Positions 31,844-38,195 of a stretch of 40,019 nt of DNA are shown piece after piece. The DNA lies in IMG/VR virus record IMGVR_UViG_3300025099_000049, positions 1 to 40,019 of that record. The stretch is one strand, 5' to 3'. Position 1 is the stretch's first letter. Every line of letters starts with the position of its first letter. Source of the DNA: a virus. A program made the position numbers and the translations under genes. Below the pieces are notes generated by a model that searched no databases, was not told the origin of the DNA, and was given only the letters and a program-made list of their open reading frames with translations.

Positions 31844-32069
31844 TGAAGCGCTCACCGTCGAAGGTTGCAACGTCACTCCATATAGGAGCTTCACCCAGGG
31901 TCTTGTCTTCCATCCTCGCCACGAGTACGGACGCGGCGTAGGCTTCCCGCTCGATGTAACAAACAGTTCGACATTTTGGAAAAACAAGCCGTATCGCGCT
32001 ATCAAGTCCACCGATTCCGGCGAAGATAGACAGTACTCTCTGGGGATGTAAAGCCACATAATGCTCCAT
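31527..32069 (-). CDS. dcm: N-terminal part of DNA cytosine-5 methyltransferase (Dcm-like)
   Basis: The 180-residue ORF contains motif I SIFAGIGGLDSA, motif IV with catalytic cysteine GFPCQDLSVAGK, motif VI as IENVAGLL, and motif VIII SARDVGSTHLRKRVF, which together form the SAM-binding and catalytic half of a C5 methyltransferase. The ORF ends at a TGA just after motif VIII, before the target-recognition domain. The C-terminal part with motifs IX/X follows in frame at 31194-31484. Either it is a split enzyme or a pseudogene. The phage may protect its DNA from restriction with it. Confidence 0.85.
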   Translation of the reverse strand: MEHYVALHPQRVLSIFAGIGGLDSAIRLVFPKCRTVCYIEREAYAASVLVARMEDKTLGEAPIWSDVATFDGERFNGCVDTVAFGFPCQDLSVAGKQKGIEQGTRSGLFFEACRIIRQVRPRYLFIENVAGLLSNKFMSVVLGELSEMGFDAQWGVFSARDVGSTHLRKRVFILAYSSNA

Positions 32070-32087
32070 TGTGTTCGTTGGTAATTT

Positions 32088-32332
32088 TGTGCGGGATTTG
32101 TGCGGGATAATGGCTTACAATGGGTCACAACCGCACAGTGTCGCGGAAGTAACCCGTTGTAAAACCAATGTTTAGAAGAGCTTAAAAATCGAGGGGATAA
32201 CTCATATCCGTAGTGTCGGGGGTTCAACTCCCTCCACCGCTATTAACTTTTTGTCAATAGATTCAACGACTTGTGAGCCTTCTTGTTTATCCTTCGCAAC
32301 GTAGTCAAAAGAGTGTGCGGGATTTGTGCGGG
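32088..32332. other. attP region with paired arm-type repeats and tRNA/tmRNA 3' end
   Basis: The sequence near 32215-32243 (GGGGGTTCAACTCCCTCCACCGC) reads like the T-arm and acceptor 3' strand of a tRNA or tmRNA, the usual crossover core for phage integrases, overlapping the 3' end of the integrase gene. On both sides lies the same 19-bp direct repeat TGTGCGGGATTTGTGCGGG (32088-32106 and 32314-32332), itself made of two TGTGCGGG units. Such flanking repeats are typical arm-type binding sites for tyrosine integrases. Confidence 0.7.
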
Positions 32333-33470
32333 GTAGATTTTCGTTTGCCGGCACAAAAGTGAAGGTTTTTCGCTCCACCAGCTTGTCCACAGCATCGACT
32401 AACGACTCCACAATATGCGTTCTAAACGCATAATCTGCGGTCACTCCCTTGACTGTATGCCCCATTAAAATGCTGATTGTATCCTTACTCACCTCGTACC
32501 CGCCGAGCCTGGTAGAAAACGTCGTCCTAAAATCGTGAAAGACAACATGTTCCAAATTTACCAGTTTCCTAATTCTCCTAAAAGAAGTTGAATTAAGTTT
32601 TCTAATAGGCTGCCCCTCGTAAGTAAAAACAAACTCAGGGTGCTTGCCACGATTTCTTTCAATAATTTCCTTGGCAATTGAATTGAGGACGACCAGCTTC
32701 GGCTTTTTGTTTTTGTGATATTCCCTTGGAATGCGAAACGCTTTAATGTCCAGCGGTTTTGGAAAAAGAATTTCCCAACTCCATCGCAGCTCTGTAATCT
32801 CACAGGTGCGAGCGCCAGTATTCAAACTATACAGAGCGGCATCCCTAACATGGCAAGGCAAAGCATTTAGTAGGCGATCCTGCTCTTGCCAGCTTAAAAC
32901 ATAACCCTCTCTGGCATCCATATCAGAATTGACGTTATGCTTGACCTTTTCTGTTTCAAAATTATGACGGCGATTTCGCCAAGGCACTCCATGCTCTTCT
33001 TTTCTCATTGCCGTGTTTAAAATGTTGCCTACTAAATTTATAAAATGATTAATAGTTTTAGCTTTCTGCTTTTTCTCTTTCCTGCTCTCAATAAAAGGCT
33101 CGATAGTGCTATGATTAATATCGTTGAGTGGAGTCTCCAAAGGTAAACACCACTTCATTTGCTCAATCATGCGCTTTTCCACTTGCCGCGCTTTATTATT
33201 CTTTTTCCTAAAAAACAACGCAACCGCATCGCCATAAGTTTTCCCTAACATTTCTGGCGGCACAGCCAGGTTATTTATCTTCAGATATTTCATGCGATCC
33301 TGTCTTTCGCGCAGCTCAACTTTTTTCTTCTCTAACAACACTTGAGCCTTCTTGACCTGATCTGTTTTAGTCGTACCTCTTAGCTCTTCGCCACCAACTT
33401 CGGTGTGGATATGAATCTTATTTCCTCGCCAGATAAGTCCTGCTGGTAATTTTGGCTTTTTCTTTTGCAT
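32202..33470 (-). CDS. int: tyrosine recombinase integrase
   Basis: The 422-residue protein has the full active site of a phage integrase: R221 (GARTCEI), H312-x2-R315 (FHDFR), H338 (LMGHT) and Y347 (TADYA), with a lysine-rich strand (about 254) between. The N-terminal part contains the arm-binding and core-binding domains. ATG 33470 follows AGGAGG by seven bases. The last residues (VEGVEPPTLRI) are encoded by the tRNA-like attP sequence, so integration would replace the end of the gene with host sequence. It mediates site-specific insertion into, presumably, a host tRNA or tmRNA gene. Confidence 0.93.
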   Translation of the reverse strand: MQKKKPKLPAGLIWRGNKIHIHTEVGGEELRGTTKTDQVKKAQVLLEKKKVELRERQDRMKYLKINNLAVPPEMLGKTYGDAVALFFRKKNNKARQVEKRMIEQMKWCLPLETPLNDINHSTIEPFIESRKEKKQKAKTINHFINLVGNILNTAMRKEEHGVPWRNRRHNFETEKVKHNVNSDMDAREGYVLSWQEQDRLLNALPCHVRDAALYSLNTGARTCEITELRWSWEILFPKPLDIKAFRIPREYHKNKKPKLVVLNSIAKEIIERNRGKHPEFVFTYEGQPIRKLNSTSFRRIRKLVNLEHVVFHDFRTTFSTRLGGYEVSKDTISILMGHTVKGVTADYAFRTHIVESLVDAVDKLVERKTFTFVPANENLPRTNPAHSFDYVAKDKQEGSQVVESIDKKLIAVEGVEPPTLRI

Positions 33471-33655
33471 GGTGTTACCTCCTGAGTTCCAAACATGCTG
33501 TTAATAAAATCCTCTATATCAGATTCTCTGAAGAGGATGTGCTTGCCTAACTTCGCCTCTTTTAAGTGAGGTCGAATGTTATCGTTGAAGAATTTCCTGT
33601 TCACGTTTAGCATTTTCAAACTTGATTTTAGCGAGAGTAGCCTTGGATTTTTCAC
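33380..33655 (-). CDS. excisionase-like HTH protein (91 aa)
   Basis: The first 60 residues (MLNVNRKFFNDNIRPHLKEAKLGKHILFRESDIEDFINSMF) follow the pattern of MerR-like/HTH_17 excisionases and helix-turn-helix regulators, where a conserved I-x-F-R-x-x-D/E-I-E motif ends the winged helix. GTG 33655 is the start, with AGGAG five bases upstream. The end overlaps the integrase start by 91 bases in a different frame. Position immediately before int supports a role as Xis, directing excision or controlling the lysogeny switch. Confidence 0.75.
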   Translation of the reverse strand: MKNPRLLSLKSSLKMLNVNRKFFNDNIRPHLKEAKLGKHILFRESDIEDFINSMFGTQEVTPCKRKSQNYQQDLSGEEIRFISTPKLVAKS

Positions 33656-34073
33656 CGTGTCTCCTATTCTTTGCGATATTGGCTAGACGGCGGCAAGGTA
33701 CGCTACAAAATTTCTGCTTGCCGGTCGTCACAAATGTGTTATCGCAAGTTTTGATTCCGCAAATCGTTTCGTACTGCGGCTTCAGCTTTGAATATTTATT
33801 GTTGTTATCTCTGCGCCTTTTCGTCTGGCATTCAAGCGAGCAGAACCTCGTTCTCTTACCCATGACAATCGCTTCTTTTTTGCATTCAACATTGGCACAA
33901 ATGATTTTACGCCCTCGCTCTTCGAGTGTCTCCTCGTCAACGTCTACGCCTCGATTGTGGTAGTCGCCGCCTTGAAGATAAAACTCTGACCAATATAATT
34001 TCTGCGCGTTCTTTTGTTCGACAACTTTTTTTACGTTGCCTTCGCCATCATATATTTTTACGCCGTAAATCAT
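33579..34073 (-). CDS. zinc-ribbon hypothetical protein (164 aa)
   Basis: The protein has two cysteine groups: IICANVECKKEAIV with RFCSLECQTKRR, and ICGIKTCDNTF with KFCSVPCRR. Each is a CxxxxC...CxxxC zinc ribbon of the type found in small phage proteins near integrases. The C-terminus is basic and helical. AAAGGA lies ahead of ATG 34073, and the end overlaps the excisionase start. DNA binding is likely; no family name is certain. Confidence 0.7.
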   Translation of the reverse strand: MIYGVKIYDGEGNVKKVVEQKNAQKLYWSEFYLQGGDYHNRGVDVDEETLEERGRKIICANVECKKEAIVMGKRTRFCSLECQTKRRRDNNNKYSKLKPQYETICGIKTCDNTFVTTGKQKFCSVPCRRLANIAKNRRHGEKSKATLAKIKFENAKREQEILQR

Positions 34074-34083
34074 TAACTTTTCC

Positions 34084-34245
34084 TTTAAAGTGCCGCCGCC
34101 TGGAGGAGAAATCAGGCGACGGCGAGAAAGTCAGTAGACCCATTTATACTGACTCCCGATTTACTTAGACAGCGGCGAGGCCGAATTATAATCTACGAAA
34201 CTTATCTCCATAGTAAGAGATGGTTAAGTACTCGCCGCTGCCTTT
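34084..34245. other. intergenic region with three GC-rich inverted repeats
   Basis: The gap between two leftward genes contains: GCCGCCGCCTG (34092-34102) with CAGGCGACGGC (34113-34123), one mismatch; GTCAGTA (34130-34136) with TACTGAC (34147-34153); and CAGCGGCGAG (34170-34179) with CTCGCCGCTG (34231-34240), a perfect ten-pair stem enclosing 51 bases with an inner ATCTC/GAGAT. A T5 tract follows the last stem on the plus strand, so it could terminate rightward transcripts, or fold as an RNA on either strand. Also contains TATAAT at 34187-34192. Confidence 0.5.
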
Positions 34246-34587
34246 TTATGAGATACGCCAAACTCGCCAGCCCGTTTGCTCCGAGCCTTTAAATTGCCGC
34301 TTTGCGTAACCCTTTCCCTCTCGCCTTCTAAGCTTTGAAATTGCATAGCAAAGCGTTTTAAAGTCTGACTCGTTTGAAACAAACACACTGTCGCCAATAT
34401 TCATGCCGCTCAAAAATTCCCTCGCCTCACGATTCTTTGGCAACTCGCGGCGAAAAAAGTCGGGCATTGGAACATTCTTTTCGACTACAAATCGACTGAC
34501 CGGCTCCGGGTGATCTGCGGCATAACGCTGGCGCATGTTGTCCATCGTTTGATGGCCTCGAAATGGATTAATCTGAGCTTCCTGCAT
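34246..34587 (-). CDS. hypothetical protein (113 aa)
   Basis: The protein is conserved-looking in style, with FFRRELPKNREAREFLSGMNIGDSVFVSNESDFKTLCYAISKLRRREGKGY and a C-terminal WRVWRIS. The segment GDSVFV and following helix with basic residues suggest a small nucleic-acid-binding fold similar to those found in many phage early genes, but the family is not recognised with certainty. AAGGAGG five bases upstream of ATG 34587 is an excellent ribosome binding site. Confidence 0.7.
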   Translation of the reverse strand: MQEAQINPFRGHQTMDNMRQRYAADHPEPVSRFVVEKNVPMPDFFRRELPKNREAREFLSGMNIGDSVFVSNESDFKTLCYAISKLRRREGKGYAKRQFKGSEQTGWRVWRIS

Positions 34588-34612
34588 AGTACCTCCTTGT
34601 TTAAGTTAGTAT

Positions 34613-35344
34613 TTAAAAAGGTATATCGTCAGCGTCGTCTTCGTCTGCCATACCGCCTGCTGCTACCAACTCTTTTGGCGCATCAGGGTTAGCTTCAAAC
34701 GCGCTATCGTCAAACCCCCCGCCGTTGTATTCCACTAACTCCCAGACTTGCGTGGCGCACAATCGAATGCGTATTCCGATTGAAGGCTTCTGGTATCCAC
34801 TCAACTCAATGGCGAGCTTTATTAACGATCCATTGCCAATCTTAGGAATCACATCGTAAGGTTTGTTAAGAGGACTGCGAACATGCGGGATGTTTTCCCA
34901 CTCTTCAATAACGTTACCCATCTTGTCTTTCTTAACGCCCTTCGCCCATTGCTTGGCTTTGACTTCCCATTCGTCAATCAAGTCGCCATCTTCGTTACGA
35001 ACTTGCTTAATCGGCAAAGGATTAATCTTAATTTCAGTTTGCTCAGTGACAAACTTAACTGCGTCTTTAATTTTTCCTTTTTGCTTCGGGAACTTTTCTA
35101 GATGCGCGGCTAAAATATTCTCGCAGGCTTCCTTTAAATTCTCTTCATGGAGTTTTGTGATTAACTCTCGCAATGATTTAGATTCTTCAGCGGTAAACCT
35201 AACGCAAGCTTCGTAGTACCCACCCTGCTTGTAAGCAGGATCGGCAGGCGTTACCCAACGAGTCTCAGGTTGCGCCAACTTAGTCCACATGGACTTGCCT
35301 ACTGGCGTTGTAACTTTTTTAAATTGCATTTCTTTTTTCGCCAT
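34613..35344 (-). CDS. single-stranded DNA-binding protein (gp2.5/DUF2815-like)
   Basis: This 243-residue protein has beta-strand-rich central parts and a final acidic tail ending ADEDDADDIPF, the kind of C-terminus that recruits replication partners in SSB proteins. The middle contains NPLPIKQVRNEDGDLIDEWEVKAKQW and GSLIKLAIELSGYQKPSIGIRIRL, a pattern typical for gp2.5-like phage SSBs with an OB fold. Next to the YqaJ exonuclease it likely supports recombination-dependent replication by coating single strands. Confidence 0.82.
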   Translation of the reverse strand: MAKKEMQFKKVTTPVGKSMWTKLAQPETRWVTPADPAYKQGGYYEACVRFTAEESKSLRELITKLHEENLKEACENILAAHLEKFPKQKGKIKDAVKFVTEQTEIKINPLPIKQVRNEDGDLIDEWEVKAKQWAKGVKKDKMGNVIEEWENIPHVRSPLNKPYDVIPKIGNGSLIKLAIELSGYQKPSIGIRIRLCATQVWELVEYNGGGFDDSAFEANPDAPKELVAAGGMADEDDADDIPF

Positions 35345-36221
35345 TTAATTGCTCCCTTTTAAAATTGAAGTTGAATCTTCTATCGCCTTTTTTAGTTTGC
35401 TTCCAGGTACACAGTACTTCGCCAGTTGGCGCGACTATCGTGTCAGCGTTTTGCAAAAAGTTTCTTAGGCGGTTTTCCATTAACTGCATTTGCGAGTGAT
35501 ACACTTCTTTCATTTCTTTTTTGCCAGCTCGTTCTTTTAAGTAAGTCATTACTGAATCATCAGCAACCTTGACCTGACCTGGATTGCTCTCTCGCCACTC
35601 TTGTTTCAAAGTGGTAGAAGTCGCGTCAGACCCATCTACATCTGGAGGAGTTTCAGTCTGTACATGCTCCCAGAACTTGAGACAGCGATCCAAGTACAGG
35701 TCAACATCGTCTTTAGTAAATTCAAATGTCTTGAAGAACGGATCGCGTCTGCCATCCGTAAAGACTGCGGCAAAGTCCCATGTCATGCGCCCTGTAACTA
35801 AGGCGTAATGCTTAACCTGGGAGATGTAATAAGGGGGAACGATAAGATTATCTTCCTCGTCAAGCCATTTTCCCATGCCGTCTGAGGTGACAGCCTTACA
35901 TTCAACGCCTCGATTCGGATCGCCTTCGACCAGACGATCTATATGACCGCCAATGAAGTCGTACTTCTTATGCCTGAGAGTGCGGTGAACCATGCGACAT
36001 TTGCGCCCTGAGAAAGCTTCGTACTCTTGGACAGCGAATCCTTCAAGCCAAGTGCCGAGCTTCGTCTTATTGTTACCCTTAAACGTATCTTTAACGCGCC
36101 CCGTCTTCATTGCCCAGCATCCATAGGCAGAAGTGTATTGAGATGTCCCTTCAATCGCTCCTGCGTCAGAGCCTGTAATCATTCGCAGGCGTTCTTCAAG
36201 CTGTTCGTCACTTAAGCTCAT
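35319..36221 (-). CDS. YqaJ-family recombination exonuclease (alkaline nuclease-like)
   Basis: The 300-residue protein follows the YqaJ viral recombinase family, lambda-exonuclease-like PD-(D/E)XK enzymes. Motifs are MITGSDAGAIEG at the start, IGGHIDRLVEGDPNRGVECKAVTS with the D...E-x-K triad, and PPYYISQVKHYALVTGR with the Q-x-x-H/W-Y motif. It resects double-strand ends for annealing. ATG 36221 was chosen, with AGGAG five bases ahead; a longer start overlaps the small membrane gene. The end overlaps the SSB gene. Confidence 0.92.
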   Translation of the reverse strand: MSLSDEQLEERLRMITGSDAGAIEGTSQYTSAYGCWAMKTGRVKDTFKGNNKTKLGTWLEGFAVQEYEAFSGRKCRMVHRTLRHKKYDFIGGHIDRLVEGDPNRGVECKAVTSDGMGKWLDEEDNLIVPPYYISQVKHYALVTGRMTWDFAAVFTDGRRDPFFKTFEFTKDDVDLYLDRCLKFWEHVQTETPPDVDGSDATSTTLKQEWRESNPGQVKVADDSVMTYLKERAGKKEMKEVYHSQMQLMENRLRNFLQNADTIVAPTGEVLCTWKQTKKGDRRFNFNFKREQLNGEKRNAI

Positions 36222-36369
36222 CGTCGCTCCTGTATTTTTCAAAGTCTTCAAGTTCGTCTATGTCGCAAGCATCCCAAAAATCCCAAAACAGATCGGTGAA
36301 AACAAACACAATCGCTAGGGCAATTCCTATGAGAAAGAGGCTGCCGAATATTAGATACGCATCAGTCAT
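36208..36369 (-). CDS. small membrane protein (53 aa)
   Basis: Start ATG 36369 has AAGGAG seven bases upstream and overlaps the end of the preceding gene, and its end overlaps the start of the exonuclease gene. The protein is a transmembrane helix (AYLIFGSLFLIGIALAIVFVF) followed by an acidic tail (DACDIDELEDFEKYRSDDELK). The coupling and context show it is real. The role could be membrane attachment of the replication apparatus or superinfection immunity; not known. Confidence 0.7.
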   Translation of the reverse strand: MTDAYLIFGSLFLIGIALAIVFVFTDLFWDFWDACDIDELEDFEKYRSDDELK

Positions 36370-36634
36370 TCGCTGACTCCTTTTGTAATCTTGAGAGCAT
36401 TTCCTGTAAAGCTAAGACCTGAGTACACTCAGAATAATTATTAATTTCCTTGACAATTAATTTATTTAAGTATAATGAGGGATGAATAGAGGTAGCTCCA
36501 CCCGATTCGCCAGGAGGTTGGCTAGATACATTTGCCATCGGAAACGAATCGAGCGGAGCTGAGTAGGACTCTGCGGGAGTACTACTCGAAAGGCTAGGTA
36601 TTTGATTTATAAGTATAAAATTATGTTTTTTCAT
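36362..36634 (-). CDS. hypothetical protein, first gene of leftward operon (90 aa)
   Basis: Starting at ATG 36634 just behind the divergent promoter/operator region, this would be the first product of the leftward transcript. The first 50 residues are low in charge and rich in serine and proline, and the rest (NKLIVKEINNYSECTQVLALQEMLSRLQKES) is helical. No DNA-binding motif is recognised, so a Cro-like function is not supported. No strong SD sequence precedes the ATG. The coding region contains three GAGT-type dyads that may be operators. Confidence 0.5.
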   Translation of the reverse strand: MKKHNFILINQIPSLSSSTPAESYSAPLDSFPMANVSSQPPGESGGATSIHPSLYLNKLIVKEINNYSECTQVLALQEMLSRLQKESAND

Positions 36635-36709
36635 AAGTGTATTTAGACTCTTTAAATCAATATCTTAAAACTTAAATACACTTTAAAATAGATTAGCAGT
36701 ACTTGTCAA
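36635..36709 (-). promoter_or_regulatory. leftward promoter with repressor operator
   Basis: On the minus strand TTGACA (36704-36709) is followed after 16 bases by TTTAAA (36682-36687), a consensus -35 with a moderate -10. An 11-bp inverted repeat, AAGTGTATTTA (36635-36645) and TAAATACACTT (36673-36683), overlaps the -10 box and the start codon region. The same TTGACAA reads TTGTCAA on the plus strand and could be the -35 of the repressor gene. This is the likely lysis-lysogeny control point. Confidence 0.6.
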
Positions 36710-36742
36710 TGAATTTTTTAATCTTTTTTTAAAAAAGTCCAA

Positions 36743-37111
36743 ATGAATCTAAAAGACGCAGTTAAACGCGAATGCAGATTACGGAATATTACTCAAGCAG
36801 AACTGGCAGAACAGTTAGGGATGAAGCCGAGTAATTTTAATAATCAAATCAACCGCGACGATACTGTTCAGTTAGGGTTAATAAAAAAGATTTGCCAAGC
36901 ACTAACCATTAGTGTAGGTTCGCTTCTCGAAAGTGATTTTCAACATTCTAACAGTGAGGAGGAGCAGATGATTTTCGATCAATTAAAAGCAATTCTTGAT
37001 GGCGGGGATGAAGACACAGTGGACTTGATTGTAGGAAAAATCACTAGAGAGTATGGCAGAGTTCAGCAAAAAAAAGACTCCTCTCGCAAGCGAGCAGTAA
37101 ACGGGGAATAA
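36743..37111 (+). CDS. XRE-family transcriptional repressor (CI-like)
   Basis: The 122-residue protein has an N-terminal Cro/CI helix-turn-helix (RLRNITQAELAEQLGMKPSNFNNQINRDD, residues about 12-40, recognition helix SNFNNQI). A C-terminal acidic helix (EEEQMIFDQLKAILDGGDEDT) may serve for dimerisation; no LexA-type autopeptidase is present. It is divergently oriented to the long leftward operon, the usual place for the lysogeny repressor. No strong SD precedes ATG 36743; leaderless or weakly initiated translation would suit a regulator. Confidence 0.85.
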   Translation: MNLKDAVKRECRLRNITQAELAEQLGMKPSNFNNQINRDDTVQLGLIKKICQALTISVGSLLESDFQHSNSEEEQMIFDQLKAILDGGDEDTVDLIVGKITREYGRVQQKKDSSRKRAVNGE

Positions 37112-37182
37112 CTGCGAGAGGGGGCATCCTTGATTCCCAAAAAATTAATTTAGACTTAAGAATTGCTCCGCTGGTAGGAGCG

Positions 37183-37524
37183 GTGGGAGAATTTACTTTC
37201 GACTGCGCTACTGGTTTTTCAAAGTGTGATCCAATCGACCAGGCAATTATCGGATCAGCTACACGCAAGCTCACGCATAACGAAGTAGCTCAGTTAGTCA
37301 CCGAAGTGGATCGCCAGAAGTTCATAGACGTTTCGCTGGGGAAGCCGCAGTTAGACAACACCTCTTCTACTATTTTGCGGCTCACCAATGGCAATGTAGT
37401 TCGCGACTCGTACACATACATCTATCACCCTGAAGATTACGCGCAAAGCAGTCTTCAGTCAGTGCGCGGAATCACTCAGCTTATTGGGCGAGACTCAGTT
37501 AGACCTACAGCGTACCGCAGTTAG
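37183..37524 (+). CDS. hypothetical protein (113 aa), downstream of the repressor
   Basis: The frame from GTG 37183 encodes FTFDCATGFSKCDPIDQAIIGSATRKLTHNEVAQLVTEVDRQKF, which has a protein-like composition. The frame is open for more than 80 bases upstream without a good start, so the N-terminus could begin earlier at a non-standard codon. An AGGAG lies only two bases before the GTG. Three of the seven AGTTAGAC repeats fall in or at the end of this gene. The function is unknown; it may be a lysogeny-related accessory gene. Confidence 0.5.
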   Translation: MGEFTFDCATGFSKCDPIDQAIIGSATRKLTHNEVAQLVTEVDRQKFIDVSLGKPQLDNTSSTILRLTNGNVVRDSYTYIYHPEDYAQSSLQSVRGITQLIGRDSVRPTAYRS

Positions 37525-37753
37525 ACTAAAATTAAATAATATTACACTTAGAAAGAGCGTGGCAGATTAAGTCAGTTAGACTTACGCCGCGCTCTTTTGC
37601 GTCCTGGGTGAGACAAGCCAGCTCTTCGGGAGTTAGACGAACAGACACGCGCTCGCTCTTGCGATCCTCTGGGGCAAGCGGCGGCCTACCCCTGGTTTCT
37701 TCCTTCTGTTTCATAAGTAAATTCCTTTTAAAGTTAGTTAGACTCAGTTAGAC
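37349..37753 (+). repeat. cluster of seven AGTTAGAC repeats
   Basis: AGTTAGAC occurs on the plus strand at 37349, 37497, 37519, 37574, 37631, 37736 and 37746, five of them as CAGTTAGAC. The last one is part of AGTTAG-A-CTAACT (37746-37758), an inverted repeat. About 0.006 copies of any 8-mer would be expected per strand in 405 bases. The array covers the end of the unknown gene, the whole RHH gene and its upstream region. Iteron-type operator, centromere-like or origin-type sites are the main ideas. Confidence 0.8.
37532..37714 (-). CDS. ribbon-helix-helix (Arc/CopG-like) regulator (60 aa)
   Basis: The short protein begins with a basic tail (KQKEETRGRPPLAPEDRKS) then ERVSVRLTPEELACLTQDAKERGVSLTDLICHALSK, the beta-strand, helix, turn, helix order of ribbon-helix-helix DNA-binding proteins. 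AAAGGA precedes ATG 37714. Such proteins bind short repeats co-operatively, and the gene lies inside the AGTTAGAC array with two copies right upstream, so autoregulation or a partition-like function via these repeats is a strong possibility. Confidence 0.8.
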   Translation of the reverse strand: MKQKEETRGRPPLAPEDRKSERVSVRLTPEELACLTQDAKERGVSLTDLICHALSKCNII

Positions 37754-37842
37754 TAACTCATCCATTTATATTTTTTGTTAATAGCTTCTTTAATATTGGT
37801 ATGTGCTTCACTTGGTAATTGAATAATTTTCATACTTGGCAT
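37753..37842 (-). CDS. micro-ORF (29 aa)
   Basis: From ATG 37842, eight bases after AGGAG, a 29-residue peptide begins with PSMKIIQLPSEAHTNIKEAI and ends with a lysine/tryptophan tail (NKKYKWMS). Its stop lies inside the AGTTAGAC/CTAACT palindrome. The good start site suggests real translation as a leader-like or small regulatory peptide. Very short, so uncertain. Confidence 0.4.
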   Translation of the reverse strand: MPSMKIIQLPSEAHTNIKEAINKKYKWMS

Positions 37843-37860
37843 AATTTATGCTCCTATTCT

Positions 37861-38106
37861 TTATTGACGTTCAAAATCTTGGCCTTCAAAATACTCTTGC
37901 AATTTGGTCAAGTGATCAAAGGTATTTGATTTATATTTTTTGTAAACGCGCCACACTTGTTTTTTGCTATATAAGGATTGTGTTTTAATCAATATTTTCC
38001 CATTATCTCGGATGGATAAAGTTATTGTTACTCCTGAAATATTCAAGTAATCTAACGGTTTTTTAAAGCGCATTAATTCTTTACCATTTGCCGATAATTT
38101 AGCCAT
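37861..38106 (-). CDS. hypothetical protein (81 aa)
   Basis: The protein is lysine-rich with alternating beta-strands (LNISGVTITLSIRDNGKILIKTQSLYSKKQVW) and a C-terminal helix, similar to a small phage DNA-binding fold, but with no certain family. AGGGGA precedes ATG 38106 by eight bases. It lies in the leftward accessory group between the GP88-like block and the RHH gene. The next gene upstream encodes a tiny membrane peptide. Confidence 0.6.
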   Translation of the reverse strand: MAKLSANGKELMRFKKPLDYLNISGVTITLSIRDNGKILIKTQSLYSKKQVWRVYKKYKSNTFDHLTKLQEYFEGQDFERQ

Positions 38107-38117
38107 AATAATTTCCC

Positions 38118-38195
38118 CTATAAAAACATTGATAGAATAAGCGCGAAATACGCGAGCGCGAATAAAATTATATTTTCGATAATTTCTTTAAGCAT
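38118..38195 (-). CDS. tiny membrane peptide (25 aa)
   Basis: ATG 38195 overlaps the stop of the GP88-like gene, following GAGGG, and gives a 25-residue peptide that is almost wholly hydrophobic: EIIENIILFALAYFALIL. Stop TAG at 38118-38120. Coupled start and clear transmembrane character suggest a true small membrane peptide, as often found in phage accessory operons, possibly a toxin-like or regulator peptide. Low length limits certainty. Confidence 0.45.
   Translation of the reverse strand: MLKEIIENIILFALAYFALILSMFL

Noticed and set aside
31844-32227. N-terminal extension of the second-frame ORF at the methyltransferase locus
   Set aside because: The first 128 codons include translation of attP and promoter DNA and lack family-like motifs; the ATG at 31843 has its own ribosome binding site.
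32200-32245. A complete tRNA gene
   Set aside because: Only a T-arm and acceptor-like 3' portion can be folded; no matching 5' acceptor, D-arm or anticodon arm is found, so it is an attP fragment.
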